64,000 bases of DNA, taken from the NCBI RefSeq assembly GCF_000716435.1, contig NZ_JNWO01000004.1, forward strand, positions 248,001 to 312,000, given 5' to 3'. This stretch comes from Streptomyces xylophagus (GTDB lineage: Bacteria; Actinomycetota; Actinomycetes; Streptomycetales; Streptomycetaceae). Made by a program: the position numbers and the translations under genes. Below, piece after piece: positions 51,118 to 59,340 of the stretch (positions are counted from its first letter, which is position 1; every line of letters starts with the position of its first letter). The notes beneath the pieces were generated by a model. It was not told the DNA's origin. It saw only the letters and a list, made by a program, of their open reading frames with translations, and ran no database searches.

Positions 51118-51474
51118 GTGCGTGTAATCCGAGTTGACGCCGCGTCCGCCACGATCCTTCTCACCGAAGCCCCGGCACCGAAGGTGCGCGACCGGCAGAC
51201 CGGTGAGATCGCGAAGGACACCGTGAGTGGCGAGGCGCTCATGACCGTCGGCGTCGTCTTCATCGACGAGGGGGACTCGTCGATCATCCAGGTCACCATT
51301 CCTGAAAGCGGTGTAACGGAGGGCCTGACCGTTGGCGCTCCGGTGTCCCTGCCGGGCCTCATCGCCCGGCCGTGGGAGAGCGTGTTCAACGGCCAGCAGC
51401 GGCACGGCATCGCCTACCGCGCGACTGCGATCGCACCGGGTGCCTTCCCGGTTCCGGTCGCTCAGGCGGGTTGA
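51118..51474 (+). CDS. SCO3933-family small protein
   Basis: 118-aa protein VRVIRVDAASATILLTEAPA, then KVRDRQTGEIAKDTVSGEALMTVGVVFIDEG and SVFNGQQRHGIAYRA. I recognise it as the SCO3933-type family of actinomycete mobile elements, sometimes labelled regulatory. GTG at 51118 sits 8 nt after GAAGGAG. It is first in the transfer operon, after the GntR-type operators. The exact role is unknown. Confidence 0.72.
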   Translation: MRVIRVDAASATILLTEAPAPKVRDRQTGEIAKDTVSGEALMTVGVVFIDEGDSSIIQVTIPESGVTEGLTVGAPVSLPGLIARPWESVFNGQQRHGIAYRATAIAPGAFPVPVAQAG

Positions 51475-51479
51475 TCACC

Positions 51480-52853
51480 GTGACGGATCTGACCACGTTC
51501 GCCGAGCTGGGTGGGTCGCTCGCCGCGATAGGCGGCGCGGCCTACGCCCGGCACGCCCACCCGGCGGCGTATTGGTCCACGGTCGGGCTGCCGCTCTCGG
51601 TGGCCCGGCTACTGGCCTCGTACTCCTCGACCATGGACGCCTGTGGGCTGACGGTCGAGCCGTCTCGCTGGCGGGCCTTGGCCGTCCGGGCCACTACCAG
51701 GCGGGAGGTGCGACCGGTTCCCCCGCGTCGGGGAATGATCCGGCCGACTTCGACGGGGCTCCGGGTTCGGCTGCGGCTGGCCCCGGGGCAGGAACCGGCG
51801 GATGTGGCAGCGTCAGTCGAACGGCTGCGGCACGCATGGGGAGTTCACGCCGTGCACGTACGGGACATCAAGCCTGGAGTCGTCGAACTTCGGCTGATCG
51901 GCTTCGACGTGCTGCGCACGGTGCGGAGGCCGCGCCGCGTCGAGAGCGGGCTTCTCCGGGTGCCGGTGGCGCTACGGGAGGACGCGACCGCGTTCGTCCG
52001 TGACTACCGCGCCGTACCGCACGAACTCGTCCTCGGCGCAACGCTATCGGGCAAGTCCATGTACCTGCGCCACCTGGTCGCCGGACTCGCGGCCCAGTCC
52101 GTCGCCCTGGTCGGCATCGACTGCAAGCGCGGCGTCGAACTGGCGCCCTTCGCCTCGCGGCTCTCCGCACTGGCCACCGACCCTGACGAAGCAGCCGAGT
52201 TGCTGCCGCTCCTGGTCAAGGAGATGGAGGACCGCTATGACCTGATCAAGTCCCGGCAGGGCATCGCCCCCAACACCCCCGACGAGGAGATCACTTCAGA
52301 CATCTGGGGCCTGCCCGAGAGCGAACGCCCGGCTCCCATCGTGCTGTTCGTCGACGAGGTGGCCGAACTCTTCCTCGTCGCCACGCGCAAGGACGAGGAA
52401 CGGCGGGATGAGATGGTCACCCACCTCATCCGGCTTGCCCAGCTCGGCCGCGCGGCCGGCATGTACCTGGAGGTGTGTGGCCAGCGCTTCGGCGCCGAAC
52501 TCGGCAAGGGCGCCACCATGCTCCGCGCCCAGCTCACCGGCCGCGTCTGCCACCGCGTCAACGACGAAGCCTCCGCGAAAATGGCACTCGGCGACATCGC
52601 GCCCGAAGCGGTCTACGCGGCCTGTTCCATCGCCCCCGAGTTGCCTGGCCTCGCCGTCGTCGGTGACACCTCCGGCGGCTGGTCACGCATCCGTACCCCC
52701 TACCTGTCCCTCGCCAGCGCTGCGGCTCTCTGCCGTGAGTCGGCGCACCTCGCCCCGGACGTTCCTGCGCTTGCGCCCTTCAAGCCGTACGTCCCGCCCG
52801 TGTCTGTAGCGGCCTCCGGAACGGCTGTCGCTCCCCGCCCGGTCGCCGAGTAG
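51480..52853 (+). CDS. FtsK/SpoIIIE (TraSA-type) DNA translocase
   Basis: 457-aa conjugal translocase. N-terminal hydrophobic segment, then an FtsK ATPase: Walker A is GATLSGKS with Lys192, VALVGIDCKRGVEL, and Walker B APIVLFVDEVAELFLV; LIRLAQLGRAAGMYLEVCGQRFGAEL completes the core. Single-protein FtsK-type translocases move double-stranded DNA between mycelia in Streptomyces plasmids and AICEs. GTG at 51480 begins 5 bp after the previous stop. It has no relaxase, as expected for this transfer type. Confidence 0.93.
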   Translation: MTDLTTFAELGGSLAAIGGAAYARHAHPAAYWSTVGLPLSVARLLASYSSTMDACGLTVEPSRWRALAVRATTRREVRPVPPRRGMIRPTSTGLRVRLRLAPGQEPADVAASVERLRHAWGVHAVHVRDIKPGVVELRLIGFDVLRTVRRPRRVESGLLRVPVALREDATAFVRDYRAVPHELVLGATLSGKSMYLRHLVAGLAAQSVALVGIDCKRGVELAPFASRLSALATDPDEAAELLPLLVKEMEDRYDLIKSRQGIAPNTPDEEITSDIWGLPESERPAPIVLFVDEVAELFLVATRKDEERRDEMVTHLIRLAQLGRAAGMYLEVCGQRFGAELGKGATMLRAQLTGRVCHRVNDEASAKMALGDIAPEAVYAACSIAPELPGLAVVGDTSGGWSRIRTPYLSLASAAALCRESAHLAPDVPALAPFKPYVPPVSVAASGTAVAPRPVAE

Positions 52854-52936
52854 CTCCCTCCGAACCATCGGCCGGCGCGGCCGTCCCGCGCCAAGTCCCT
52901 ACCCCTGCCATGCCTGGAACCGGAAGGAGTGCCGCC

Positions 52937-53524
52937 GTGCGTACCTTGCCCGTCCGCCCTGACGCCGTACTCGTCCAAGCTCTGATCGCCGCTGCACTGT
53001 CCTTCGCTCACCTTCACGACCTGGCCGCCGCTGCTGGACAGAACGGCTGGAAAGCCTGGGCCTACCCGGTCTCCGTCGACCTGTTGTTGGTCGCGGCCTG
53101 GCGGCGACTGCGCTCCGGTGGTTCGAAAGCGGCTGGCTGGTGCTGGTTCCTGGTCGCACTGACCACGTCGCTCGGCGCCAACATCGCCACGGCCGGGCTG
53201 CTCGACCTGGACGCCGTACCGGCTTGGTTGCGCATCCTCGTCGCCGGATGGCCTGCCGTTGCCTTCCTCGGCGGAACGCTCCTCGCCCACGGCTCGAACG
53301 ACGTACCCGAGCCGCAAGCACCTCCGGCCGAACTGCCGACCGCGGAACTCGAAACCGCTCCGCCGCCGACAACTCCCGTTCCGCCCGCCCTCGTTGCCCA
53401 CGCCCGCAAGGTCGCCGACGAACACCGGGCCCGGACGGGAGCACCGATCGACATCCCGACCCTTCGTGCCCGGCTCGGCGTCCCGCTGCCGCTCGCCGAA
53501 GCCATCGCCGCCCAACTCACCTGA
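52937..53524 (+). CDS. DUF2637 membrane protein (spread-type)
   Basis: 195-aa protein. About four TM segments: LVQALIAAALSFAHLHDLAAAAG, WAYPVSVDLLLVAAWRRL, GWCWFLVALTTSLGANIATAGLLD, and ILVAGWPAVAFLGGTLL. The C-terminal half is Pro-rich and ends in a helical domain (LVAHARKVADEHRARTG). DUF2637 proteins follow the FtsK gene in many AICEs and are likely spread (Spd) components. GTG at 52937 has GGAAGGAG upstream. Confidence 0.82.
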   Translation: MRTLPVRPDAVLVQALIAAALSFAHLHDLAAAAGQNGWKAWAYPVSVDLLLVAAWRRLRSGGSKAAGWCWFLVALTTSLGANIATAGLLDLDAVPAWLRILVAGWPAVAFLGGTLLAHGSNDVPEPQAPPAELPTAELETAPPPTTPVPPALVAHARKVADEHRARTGAPIDIPTLRARLGVPLPLAEAIAAQLT

Positions 53525-53544
53525 ACCCAGGAGCACTTCCACTC

Positions 53545-53745
53545 ATGCGTCCGTCCACGCTCCGCGCGCTGAACCGCGCTGCCGAGCTGACCCGCCAGAA
53601 CCGCCTCACCGAAGCAATGCTCATCGCCGAACCCGTGATCCTCATCGCCGACGACGTCGAGGGCGAGGAGATCCGGCGGTGGCTGCTCGACCACGTCGCC
53701 GACTTCACCGGCGAGAACCACGACGGCCCGAAGGAGCTGCCCTGA
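53545..53745 (+). CDS. 66-aa hypothetical AICE protein
   Basis: Small soluble protein: MRPSTLRALNRAAELTRQNR, then LTEAMLIAEPVILIADDVEGEEIRRWLLDHVADF. ATG at 53545 follows CCCAGGAGC. No domain recognised. Its stop overlaps the next start (TGATG), so it is part of a tightly packed operon. Confidence 0.65.
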   Translation: MRPSTLRALNRAAELTRQNRLTEAMLIAEPVILIADDVEGEEIRRWLLDHVADFTGENHDGPKELP

Positions 53746-53936
53746 TGACCGCCAACCCTCGTTTCCGCCGAGTCGTCCGGATCGGCCCCGTCCAGGTCGC
53801 CACGTACAACGACGACCGTGGCCGCGAAAAGCACATCGCCGCCTGCACCGCCCCGCGTTGCGGTGCCTCCGTCGACTACGACAGCCGCGCCGCCGCCGAA
53901 CTAGCTGCCCGCACCCACCGCTTTCGCGTCCGCTGA
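53745..53936 (+). CDS. 63-aa mobile-element protein with two Cys
   Basis: MTANPRFRRVVRIGPVQVAT, then a positively charged mid-region with AACTAPRCGASVDYDSRAAAELAARTHRFRVR. The two Cys are six residues apart. It is coupled by a one-base overlap to the previous gene. Small basic proteins of this kind accompany AICE transfer genes; the function is unknown. Confidence 0.65.
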   Translation: MTANPRFRRVVRIGPVQVATYNDDRGREKHIAACTAPRCGASVDYDSRAAAELAARTHRFRVR

Positions 53937-53945
53937 GGAGATCCC

Positions 53946-54140
53946 GTGACTGTCTCTCTCCCCCTTGTCTTCGTCCTGGGCGTCATCGCCTGGACCGCGA
54001 TCAAGTTCCTCGGCGTGCGCATGTGGGTCGCCGTCGTGATCGCTCTGTTCGGCTTCTGGCTCTCGCACACCTTCCTCGCCCCCGCGATCGAAACCGGCAC
54101 CCGCACTGGGGTCGGCGTCGTCGACGGCACTGGCAAGTGA
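53946..54140 (+). CDS. Small membrane protein (Spd-like)
   Basis: 64-aa protein with two hydrophobic stretches: VSLPLVFVLGVIAWTAIKFLG and WVAVVIALFGFWLSHTFL. GTG at 53946 follows GAGGAGATCCC. Two-TM mini-proteins are typical of the spread region. Confidence 0.65.
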   Translation: MTVSLPLVFVLGVIAWTAIKFLGVRMWVAVVIALFGFWLSHTFLAPAIETGTRTGVGVVDGTGK

Positions 54141-54154
54141 CAAGGAGGCACACC

Positions 54155-54409
54155 GTGTTGTTCCGCCCGCAGCTCCCCGAAACCCTGCACCCGCCTACGA
54201 CGATCACCGCGCACCACCAGGCGCAGAGCCCGGCCCCTGTACCGCCCACCGGTCGCCCGCTCACCCCCTACGTGGGCGCGGTCGTTGCCGTGGTCGTCGT
54301 CGGCATCGTCCTCACCGCGCTCCTGGCGGCCGTCGCCGTCACGGCCGTGTCCGTGGCCATAGCAGCCGTGGTCCTGCGCTCCCTCGTCAGCAACGCCAAC
54401 AGGCGCTGA
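54155..54409 (+). CDS. Spd-like membrane protein
   Basis: 84-aa protein. A Pro/Thr-rich N-terminal part and one long hydrophobic segment (YVGAVVAVVVVGIVLTALLAAVAVTAVSVAIAAVVL). GTG at 54155 has AAGGAGG 7 nt upstream. It completes the spread cluster before the replication gene. Confidence 0.65.
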   Translation: MLFRPQLPETLHPPTTITAHHQAQSPAPVPPTGRPLTPYVGAVVAVVVVGIVLTALLAAVAVTAVSVAIAAVVLRSLVSNANRR

Positions 54410-54561
54410 CCGGCCGCCGGGGTGGCAAACGCCGCCAAGCATCCCGCCACCCCGGGGACCGTCCCTCCCAACCACCGAAACAGCCGAAAGGGACTCCCAT
54501 CCTTACGCACTCGACCCCGCCCCCGCTGGCGGAGCTGAGCACCCTCGCCGCCCTGGGCAAC

Positions 54562-55845
54562 ATGCCCGGACTCGCCCGACAACTCGCGGGCCTGGGCGGC
54601 TGCACCCACCCCGTACGCCTCGACGGTCACCGCACCGAATACGACGTCGACACCGCGACCGGCGAGATCGGCAATCTCCTCCGCAGACTGGACTCGGCGG
54701 CCCTCCCGGCCGGTCACCTCCTGGTCCGCTGCAACAACCGCCGAGCAACCCGCTGCCCGGCCTGCGCCGAGACCTACCGTCGTGACACCTTCCACCTGAT
54801 CACTGCCGGACTTCGCGGCGGCAAGGGCACAACTGACCGGGTAGCCACGCACCCCCGCGTCTTCGCGACCTTCACCGCCCCGGGCTTCGGCCCGGTCCAC
54901 AACCGCCGGACCGATGGACGCCCTTGCCGCTGCGGCATCTCCCACGACCAGGACGACACCGAACTCGGTACCCCGCTCAACCCCGACACCTACGACTACG
55001 AAGCTGCCGTCCTCTGGAACGCGCACGCAGGTGCCCTTTGGCGGCGCTTCTCGATCTACCTCCGCCGTGAGGTCGCCAAGCTCGCCGGCCTCACCCAACG
55101 CACGTTCCGCAATCACGCCCGGATTTCCTTCGCCAAGGTCGCCGAGTACCAGAAGCGCGGCGCCGTCCACTTCCATGCGGTCATCCGCCTCGACGGCCCG
55201 GAAGGCGGCGACACTCCGCCTCCGGCCTGGGCCACGGCCGAACTGCTGGCGGATGCCATTCGTTCCGCTGCCTCCGCAGCCCGCGTAGAGGGCCCAGTGA
55301 TCGAGGCGCGCTCGCACGCCTTCGCGTTCGGCCGTCAGCTCGACGTCCGTCCGATCCGTTCCGCCGACTTCGACGGTGGCCAGGAACTCACCGATCGGGC
55401 CGTAGCCGCGTACATCGCGAAATACGCCACCAAGGGCGCCGAAACGACAACGGGCGCCCTGGACCGACCGATTCGGTTCCTCGCCGAACTGGCCCACGCC
55501 CGTATCAGCGACCACGCGCGCCGCATGATCCGAACCGCCTGGACCCTCGGCGCCCGCAAGAGCCTTGAACACCTCCGCCTCCGAGCCTGGGCCCACATGC
55601 TCGGCTTCCGCGGCCACTTCTCCACCAAGTCCCGCCGCTACTCCACCACCCTCGGCGCTCTGCGCGACGCCCGAGCCGACTGGCGTCGCGCCCAAGCCGC
55701 AGCGCTCAACGGGCGAGAGAACGACACGACATACGTCCTCGCCCACTGGGTCTTCGCCGGAACCGGCCTCTCTGACACCGAAGCCTGGCTCGCCGCGTCC
55801 CTCGAACCCGCCCCCGGAACGGAAGGAGAACCAACACATGCGTGA
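54562..55845 (+). CDS. RepSA-type replication initiator
   Basis: 427-aa protein. Zinc-like Cys pairs (VRCNNRRATRCPACAETYRRD; GRPCRCGI) and the HxH rolling-circle motif in RGAVHFHAVIRLDG mark the RepSA/RepIntro family, with the YIAKYATKGAE motif holding a candidate nicking Tyr. The element replicates by rolling circle after excision. ATG at 54562 is the first canonical start. The frame is open further left, and an AAAGGGA ribosome site precedes ATC CTT ACG at 54499, so the real start may be upstream. Its end overlaps xis by 8 bp. Confidence 0.88.
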   Translation: MPGLARQLAGLGGCTHPVRLDGHRTEYDVDTATGEIGNLLRRLDSAALPAGHLLVRCNNRRATRCPACAETYRRDTFHLITAGLRGGKGTTDRVATHPRVFATFTAPGFGPVHNRRTDGRPCRCGISHDQDDTELGTPLNPDTYDYEAAVLWNAHAGALWRRFSIYLRREVAKLAGLTQRTFRNHARISFAKVAEYQKRGAVHFHAVIRLDGPEGGDTPPPAWATAELLADAIRSAASAARVEGPVIEARSHAFAFGRQLDVRPIRSADFDGGQELTDRAVAAYIAKYATKGAETTTGALDRPIRFLAELAHARISDHARRMIRTAWTLGARKSLEHLRLRAWAHMLGFRGHFSTKSRRYSTTLGALRDARADWRRAQAAALNGRENDTTYVLAHWVFAGTGLSDTEAWLAASLEPAPGTEGEPTHA

Positions 55846-56020
55846 CGACGAGCTGTTGACCGTGGTCGACGTCATGGCTCGCCTCAAGGTCGGGCGGTCC
55901 ACGGTCTACGACCTGATCCGCACCCGGCGTCTGCGTTCCGTCGCCATCGGTAGGTGCCGACGTATCCCCGCTTCCGCTCTCCACGACTTCATCTCCGGGC
56001 AGTCGGAGCGTGCTGCCTGA
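55838..56020 (+). CDS. xis: Excisionase (MerR-like HTH)
   Basis: 60-aa protein of the Xis/HTH_17 type: MRDDELLTVVDVMARLKVGRSTVYDLIRTRRLRSVAIGRCRRIPASALHDFI. It bends DNA at att sites and directs the integrase to excision. ATG at 55838 follows GGAAGGAG and lies within the rep end. Its stop overlaps the int start (TGATG). The rep-xis-int order is as in pSAM2. Confidence 0.9.
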   Translation: MRDDELLTVVDVMARLKVGRSTVYDLIRTRRLRSVAIGRCRRIPASALHDFISGQSERAA

Positions 56021-57189
56021 TGACCAAGCGTCGTAGTCGCGGTGACGGCGGTCTTCACTGGGACGAGAAGAGACAGCGTTGGATCGCCACGGCGAACCTC
56101 GGTTTCGACCCGAGCGGGAAGCGGATCGTGAAGCGGGGGAGTGGCAGGACCAAGACGGAGGCGAAGAACAAGCTCAAAGAGGTGCTGCGGGACCACGAGG
56201 ACGGCCTCGCCATCGCGCCCACCAACTACACGGTCAAGAACGCAGTCACGGACTGGCTCGCCTACGGCCTGGCCGGCCTCGACCCCAGCACCGTCGAAAC
56301 GGCCACGCTCATGAGCGAGAAGCACGTCATTCCGTCGCTCGGTGCTCGCAAGCTCCGTGACCTCAGTGCGGAAGACGTGGACCGTTGGTTGGCTACCAAG
56401 GCGAAGACACTCAGCACGCGTACCCTCCAGGGCCTCCACTCCTGCCTGAACCGTGCGGTCAAGCGGGCCATGGCGCGGGACAAGGTGAAGCGCAACGTCG
56501 TCGAGCTGTGCTCGGTGCCGCAGGGACAGGCGGGGCGGCCGTCAAAGGCACTCACCTTCGTCCAGGCCGAGGCCGTACTGAAGGGGGCTGCTGGAACCTC
56601 CATGCACGCGTACATCGTCGTCGCCCTGCTGACCGGGGCCCGCACGGAGGAGCTGCGGGCACTCACTTGGGACCACGTCTTTCTGAAGGGGCGGCAGGAC
56701 TTCGACCCGCCGCAGCCTCCGCACATCGCCGTCTGGCGGTCGGTCCGGCGGAGTGGAGACACCAAGACGCGGAAGTCCCGGCGCACCCTCGCCCTGCCGG
56801 CGCGCTGTGTGGAAGCGCTGTGGCAGCAGTTCGAGGAACAGGGGTGGGACCGGCTCGCCGCTGACGAGGAGTGGGAGGAACACGGGCTCGTCTTCTCCTC
56901 GGCCGTGGGCAAGCCGCTCGATGCAGCCAACGTCCGCCGCGCCTTCCGTCAGGCGCTCAAGGATGTCGACGGAGTCAACGCCGTCGAGTGGACGCCCCGG
57001 GAGCTCCGGCACAGCTTCGTCTCGCTGCTCTCCGACCGGGCCGTCCCCCTGGAGGAGATCTCCCGGCTTGTCGGGCACTCGGGTACCGCCGTGACCGAGG
57101 AGGTCTACCGGAAGCAGATCCGGCCCGTGATCCAAACCGGTGCCGTCGTCATGGATGGCATCTTCGGAGCCGATCCGCGGAAGCCGTAG
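56020..57189 (+). CDS. int: Tyrosine-family site-specific integrase
   Basis: 389-aa integrase. The N-terminal arm-binding region is TKRRSRGDGGLHWDEKRQRWIATANLG; the core has a SAM-like domain (TATLMSEKHVIPSLGARKLRDLSAEDVDRWL). Catalytic residues visible: Arg208 (TGARTEELRAL), Arg330/His331 (TPRELRHSFVS), His353 (LVGHSG) and Tyr363 (TEEVYRKQ). It recombines the element with the tRNA-Pro gene. It is coupled to xis and faces attR, 98 bp away. Confidence 0.95.
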   Translation: MTKRRSRGDGGLHWDEKRQRWIATANLGFDPSGKRIVKRGSGRTKTEAKNKLKEVLRDHEDGLAIAPTNYTVKNAVTDWLAYGLAGLDPSTVETATLMSEKHVIPSLGARKLRDLSAEDVDRWLATKAKTLSTRTLQGLHSCLNRAVKRAMARDKVKRNVVELCSVPQGQAGRPSKALTFVQAEAVLKGAAGTSMHAYIVVALLTGARTEELRALTWDHVFLKGRQDFDPPQPPHIAVWRSVRRSGDTKTRKSRRTLALPARCVEALWQQFEEQGWDRLAADEEWEEHGLVFSSAVGKPLDAANVRRAFRQALKDVDGVNAVEWTPRELRHSFVSLLSDRAVPLEEISRLVGHSGTAVTEEVYRKQIRPVIQTGAVVMDGIFGADPRKP

Positions 57190-57215
57190 ACGCTAAGGCA
57201 CTCAGGAAGCGATAG

Positions 57216-57231
57216 TCACGCAGTTAGACAC
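57216..57231 (+). repeat. Candidate integrase arm-type site, right copy
   Basis: TCACGCAGTTAGACAC, identical to 39456-39471 and in the same orientation, between int and attR. Confidence 0.55.
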
Positions 57232-57241
57232 GCAGCAACGC

Positions 57242-57276
57242 CAGAGGGCCCTCACCGATCCGGTGAGGGCCCTCTG
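57242..57276. terminator. Element-borne tRNA-Pro terminator copy (16-bp perfect stem)
   Basis: CAGAGGGCCCTCACCG and its exact complement flank ATC. It now ends the restored tRNA-Pro gene (minus strand) and comes from the element side of the junction. The outer sequence matches the left hairpin, the inner part differs. Confidence 0.75.
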
Positions 57277-57286
57277 AACTGCTATC

Positions 57287-57333
57287 TGGCTGTCGGGGTG
57301 GCGGGATTTGAACCCACGACCTCTTCGTCCCGA
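57287..57333. other. attR: 47-bp core inside tRNA-Pro
   Basis: Identical to 39309-39355. It covers the tRNA from the anticodon loop to the 3' end and six bases beyond. The element therefore restores a complete tRNA when it integrates. Confidence 0.92.
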
Positions 57334-57366
57334 ACGAAGCGCGCTGCCAAGCTGCGCTACACCCCG
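57293..57366 (-). tRNA. tRNA-Pro (anticodon CGG)
   Basis: The 74-nt cloverleaf fits: acceptor CGGGGTG/CACCCCG, D arm with AGCTTGGCAGC, anticodon stem CTTCG/CGAAG with loop TTCGGGA (anticodon CGG), and T arm with GGGTTCAAATCCC. CCA is not encoded. The 3' part was supplied by the integrated element. Confidence 0.95.
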
Positions 57367-57419
57367 ATGTCGCCACTCATCTCGCGGTGCTGCTGCTCAT
57401 CGCGGCGACGTCGTTTACT

Positions 57420-58205
57420 TTAGCCCACCGGTGGCTGGAGACGAAATCCGGTTTTGGCGCGGTGGCGGATCGGGTTGGGGCGGGCGTGGTCGAGGGCTAC
57501 GAGGAGGACGGAGAGGGCGTAGAAGGCGAGGCCTAGGAGGAGGGCGTTGCCCAGGACGCTCTTGTAGCCGTGGTGTTCGACGTCCAGGAAGGTGTAGAGG
57601 TAGCGGCCCGGCGTGCCGGGGAGGATCAGTTCGCCGCGGGCCAGATACACCGCCAGGTACGTCAGCGGGTACAGCAGCCACGTCGCCGCCATCCGCAGGT
57701 GCAGCCGGCCGGGGGCGGTCAGGAGCAGCCAGTCGATCACCGCCGCGATCGGGGTGACCGTGTGCAGGATCTGGTTCGTCACCGCCTGCCAGCCGGTGGG
57801 CGACGTCGTACCGCCCGTCATCGCGAACGGGCTCGACGCGTGCGTCAGGATCAGGTGGTACACCAGGCCGGTGATCGTGATGTAGAGCAGCGCTGCGCCT
57901 GTGACCAGCGGGGAGAGGGGGCGGCGGGCCGTCCACGCTCGGCGGGACGCGACGATCATGACCAGGGCCAGCAGGATGTTGCTCTGGATCGTGAAGTAGG
58001 TCAGCACCCGGATCGGGCTGCCGAGGAGCAGGTCGACGGTCACCGCCGATGCCGCCGACAGCGCGACCAGCAGTCGGTACACCGCTGCCAGCGGGCGGCG
58101 GTACGGGGCCACCACCGCGGTGGCGGGAACGGGTGAGGCGAGCAGCGCGGGCATACCGGGTACCGCGGGGAGGTCCGGAATGTCCCTGGGTATCGGAGCG
58201 GTCAT
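57420..58205 (-). CDS. Pr6Pr family membrane protein
   Basis: 261-aa protein with about six TM helices: LLVALSAASAVTVDLLLG, FTIQSNILLALVMIVASR, LVTGAALLYITITGLVYHLIL, MAATWLLYPLTYLAVYLARG, and ALLLGLAFYALSVLLVALD. FTIQSN is the family's characteristic motif. Function unknown (FAR-17a/AIG1-like relatives are hydrolases in animals). The start at 58205 is the likely ATG. It follows the metallophosphoesterase gene on the same strand. Confidence 0.85.
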   Translation of the reverse strand: MTAPIPRDIPDLPAVPGMPALLASPVPATAVVAPYRRPLAAVYRLLVALSAASAVTVDLLLGSPIRVLTYFTIQSNILLALVMIVASRRAWTARRPLSPLVTGAALLYITITGLVYHLILTHASSPFAMTGGTTSPTGWQAVTNQILHTVTPIAAVIDWLLLTAPGRLHLRMAATWLLYPLTYLAVYLARGELILPGTPGRYLYTFLDVEHHGYKSVLGNALLLGLAFYALSVLLVALDHARPNPIRHRAKTGFRLQPPVG

Positions 58206-58243
58206 GCCCTCACGCTAGACAGCGAGGGCAAAGGGGGCGATAC

Positions 58244-58288
58244 GGGTGGGCTGGACGAGGTACCCGGTCCGGAGCACGGAGCCCACCC
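58244..58288 (-). terminator. Possible terminator between two minus-strand genes
   Basis: GGGTGGGCT (58244-58252) and AGCCCACCC (58280-58288) are exact complements with a 27-nt loop. It lies downstream of the metallophosphoesterase and upstream of Pr6Pr. Confidence 0.4.
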
Positions 58289-58303
58289 GGTACCCGATAC
58301 CTC

Positions 58304-59230
58304 CTACTCCCGGCCCACCAGCGTCAGCAACGTCGCCTCCGGCGGACAGGCGAACCGCACCGGCGTGTACCGGTTCGTCCCGCACCCCGCCGACACGTGC
58401 AGGTACGACGTCCGGCCCTCCGCCGTATGCCGGGACAGGCCCTTCACCCGGTCCGTGTCCAGGTCGCAGTTGGTCACCAGGGCGCCGTAGAACGGGATGC
58501 AGAGCTGGCCGCCGTGCGTGTGGCCGCCGAGGATCAGGGGATAGCCGTCCGCCGTGAACGCGTCCAGTGCCCGCAGGTACGGCGCGTGCACCACGCCCAT
58601 CGAGAAGTCGGCGTCGTCCGACGGGCCGCCGGCCACGCGCGCGTAGCGGTCGCGTTTGATGTGCGGGTCGTCCAGGCCCGTCAGTTCCACCGACGCGCCC
58701 TCGAGCTTCAGCGTGCCGCGCGTGTTCGTCAGGTTGAGCCAGCCCGCCGCGTCGAAGCCGTCCCGCAGGTCCTCCCACGGGTTGTGGATGGCTCCTACGA
58801 CGGGCGGGTTGCCGTTCAGCCCGTGGCGGCCCGCGGTCTTCTCGAACAAGTACCGGGCGGGATTACGGGGTTTGGGGCCGTAGTAGTCGTTGGAGCCGAA
58901 GACGTACGCCCCCGGGAACTCCATCAGCGGACCCAGCGCGTCCAGGACCTCGGGGACGCCCTCCGGGTCGGAGAGGTTGTCGCCGGTGTTGATCACGAAG
59001 TCGGGACGCAGGCCCGCGAGCGAGCGCAGCCAGCGCTGTTTCTTGCGCTGGCCGCCGACCATGTGGATGTCGGAGACCTGGAGGACTCTGAGCGGTCGCA
59101 TGCCCGCCGGCAGCACCGGGACCGTCACCCGGCGCAGGCGGAAGGAGCGGACCTCGAAGCCCGCCGCGTAGACCACACCGGCGGCACCGGCCGCCGCAAT
59201 TCCCAGAGGTACTCCATATCGCGCGCGCAT
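58304..59230 (-). CDS. Calcineurin-like metallophosphoesterase
   Basis: 308-aa protein. A short N-terminal hydrophobic segment is followed by the metal-binding signature: LQVSDIHMVGG (DxH), VINTGDNLSD (GDxx), VFGSNDYYG (GND-like), and GGHTHGGQLCIP (GHxH). The enzyme hydrolyses phosphoester bonds; the substrate is unknown. It is anchored or membrane-near, facing outside if the N-terminal segment is a signal anchor. It is read away from the convergent side of yqeY. Confidence 0.9.
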   Translation of the reverse strand: MRARYGVPLGIAAAGAAGVVYAAGFEVRSFRLRRVTVPVLPAGMRPLRVLQVSDIHMVGGQRKKQRWLRSLAGLRPDFVINTGDNLSDPEGVPEVLDALGPLMEFPGAYVFGSNDYYGPKPRNPARYLFEKTAGRHGLNGNPPVVGAIHNPWEDLRDGFDAAGWLNLTNTRGTLKLEGASVELTGLDDPHIKRDRYARVAGGPSDDADFSMGVVHAPYLRALDAFTADGYPLILGGHTHGGQLCIPFYGALVTNCDLDTDRVKGLSRHTAEGRTSYLHVSAGCGTNRYTPVRFACPPEATLLTLVGRE

Positions 59231-59340
59231 TCCTCCATCGTGTCAGACCCCACTGACACCCCGTCGGCCGCAGCCCCTTAAAGCCGCGGCCCGGTAAATC
59301 GGCGGGCGGAGCCGGTTGCGCACCTGCGAGAATCACACCC

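Larger units (their letters stand above)
39309..57333. mobile_element. Actinomycete integrative and conjugative element (AICE, pSAM2/SLP1 type) in tRNA-Pro
   Basis: An 18-kb element is bounded by identical 47-bp direct repeats that match the 3' part of a tRNA-Pro(CGG) gene. Adjacent to attR lie excisionase and a tyrosine integrase, then (going left) a RepSA-type initiator, small Spd-like proteins, an FtsK/TraSA-type DNA translocase and GntR-type regulators. This is the standard AICE module order. The left half is cargo. All backbone genes look intact, so the element may still be able to excise and transfer. Confidence 0.92.
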
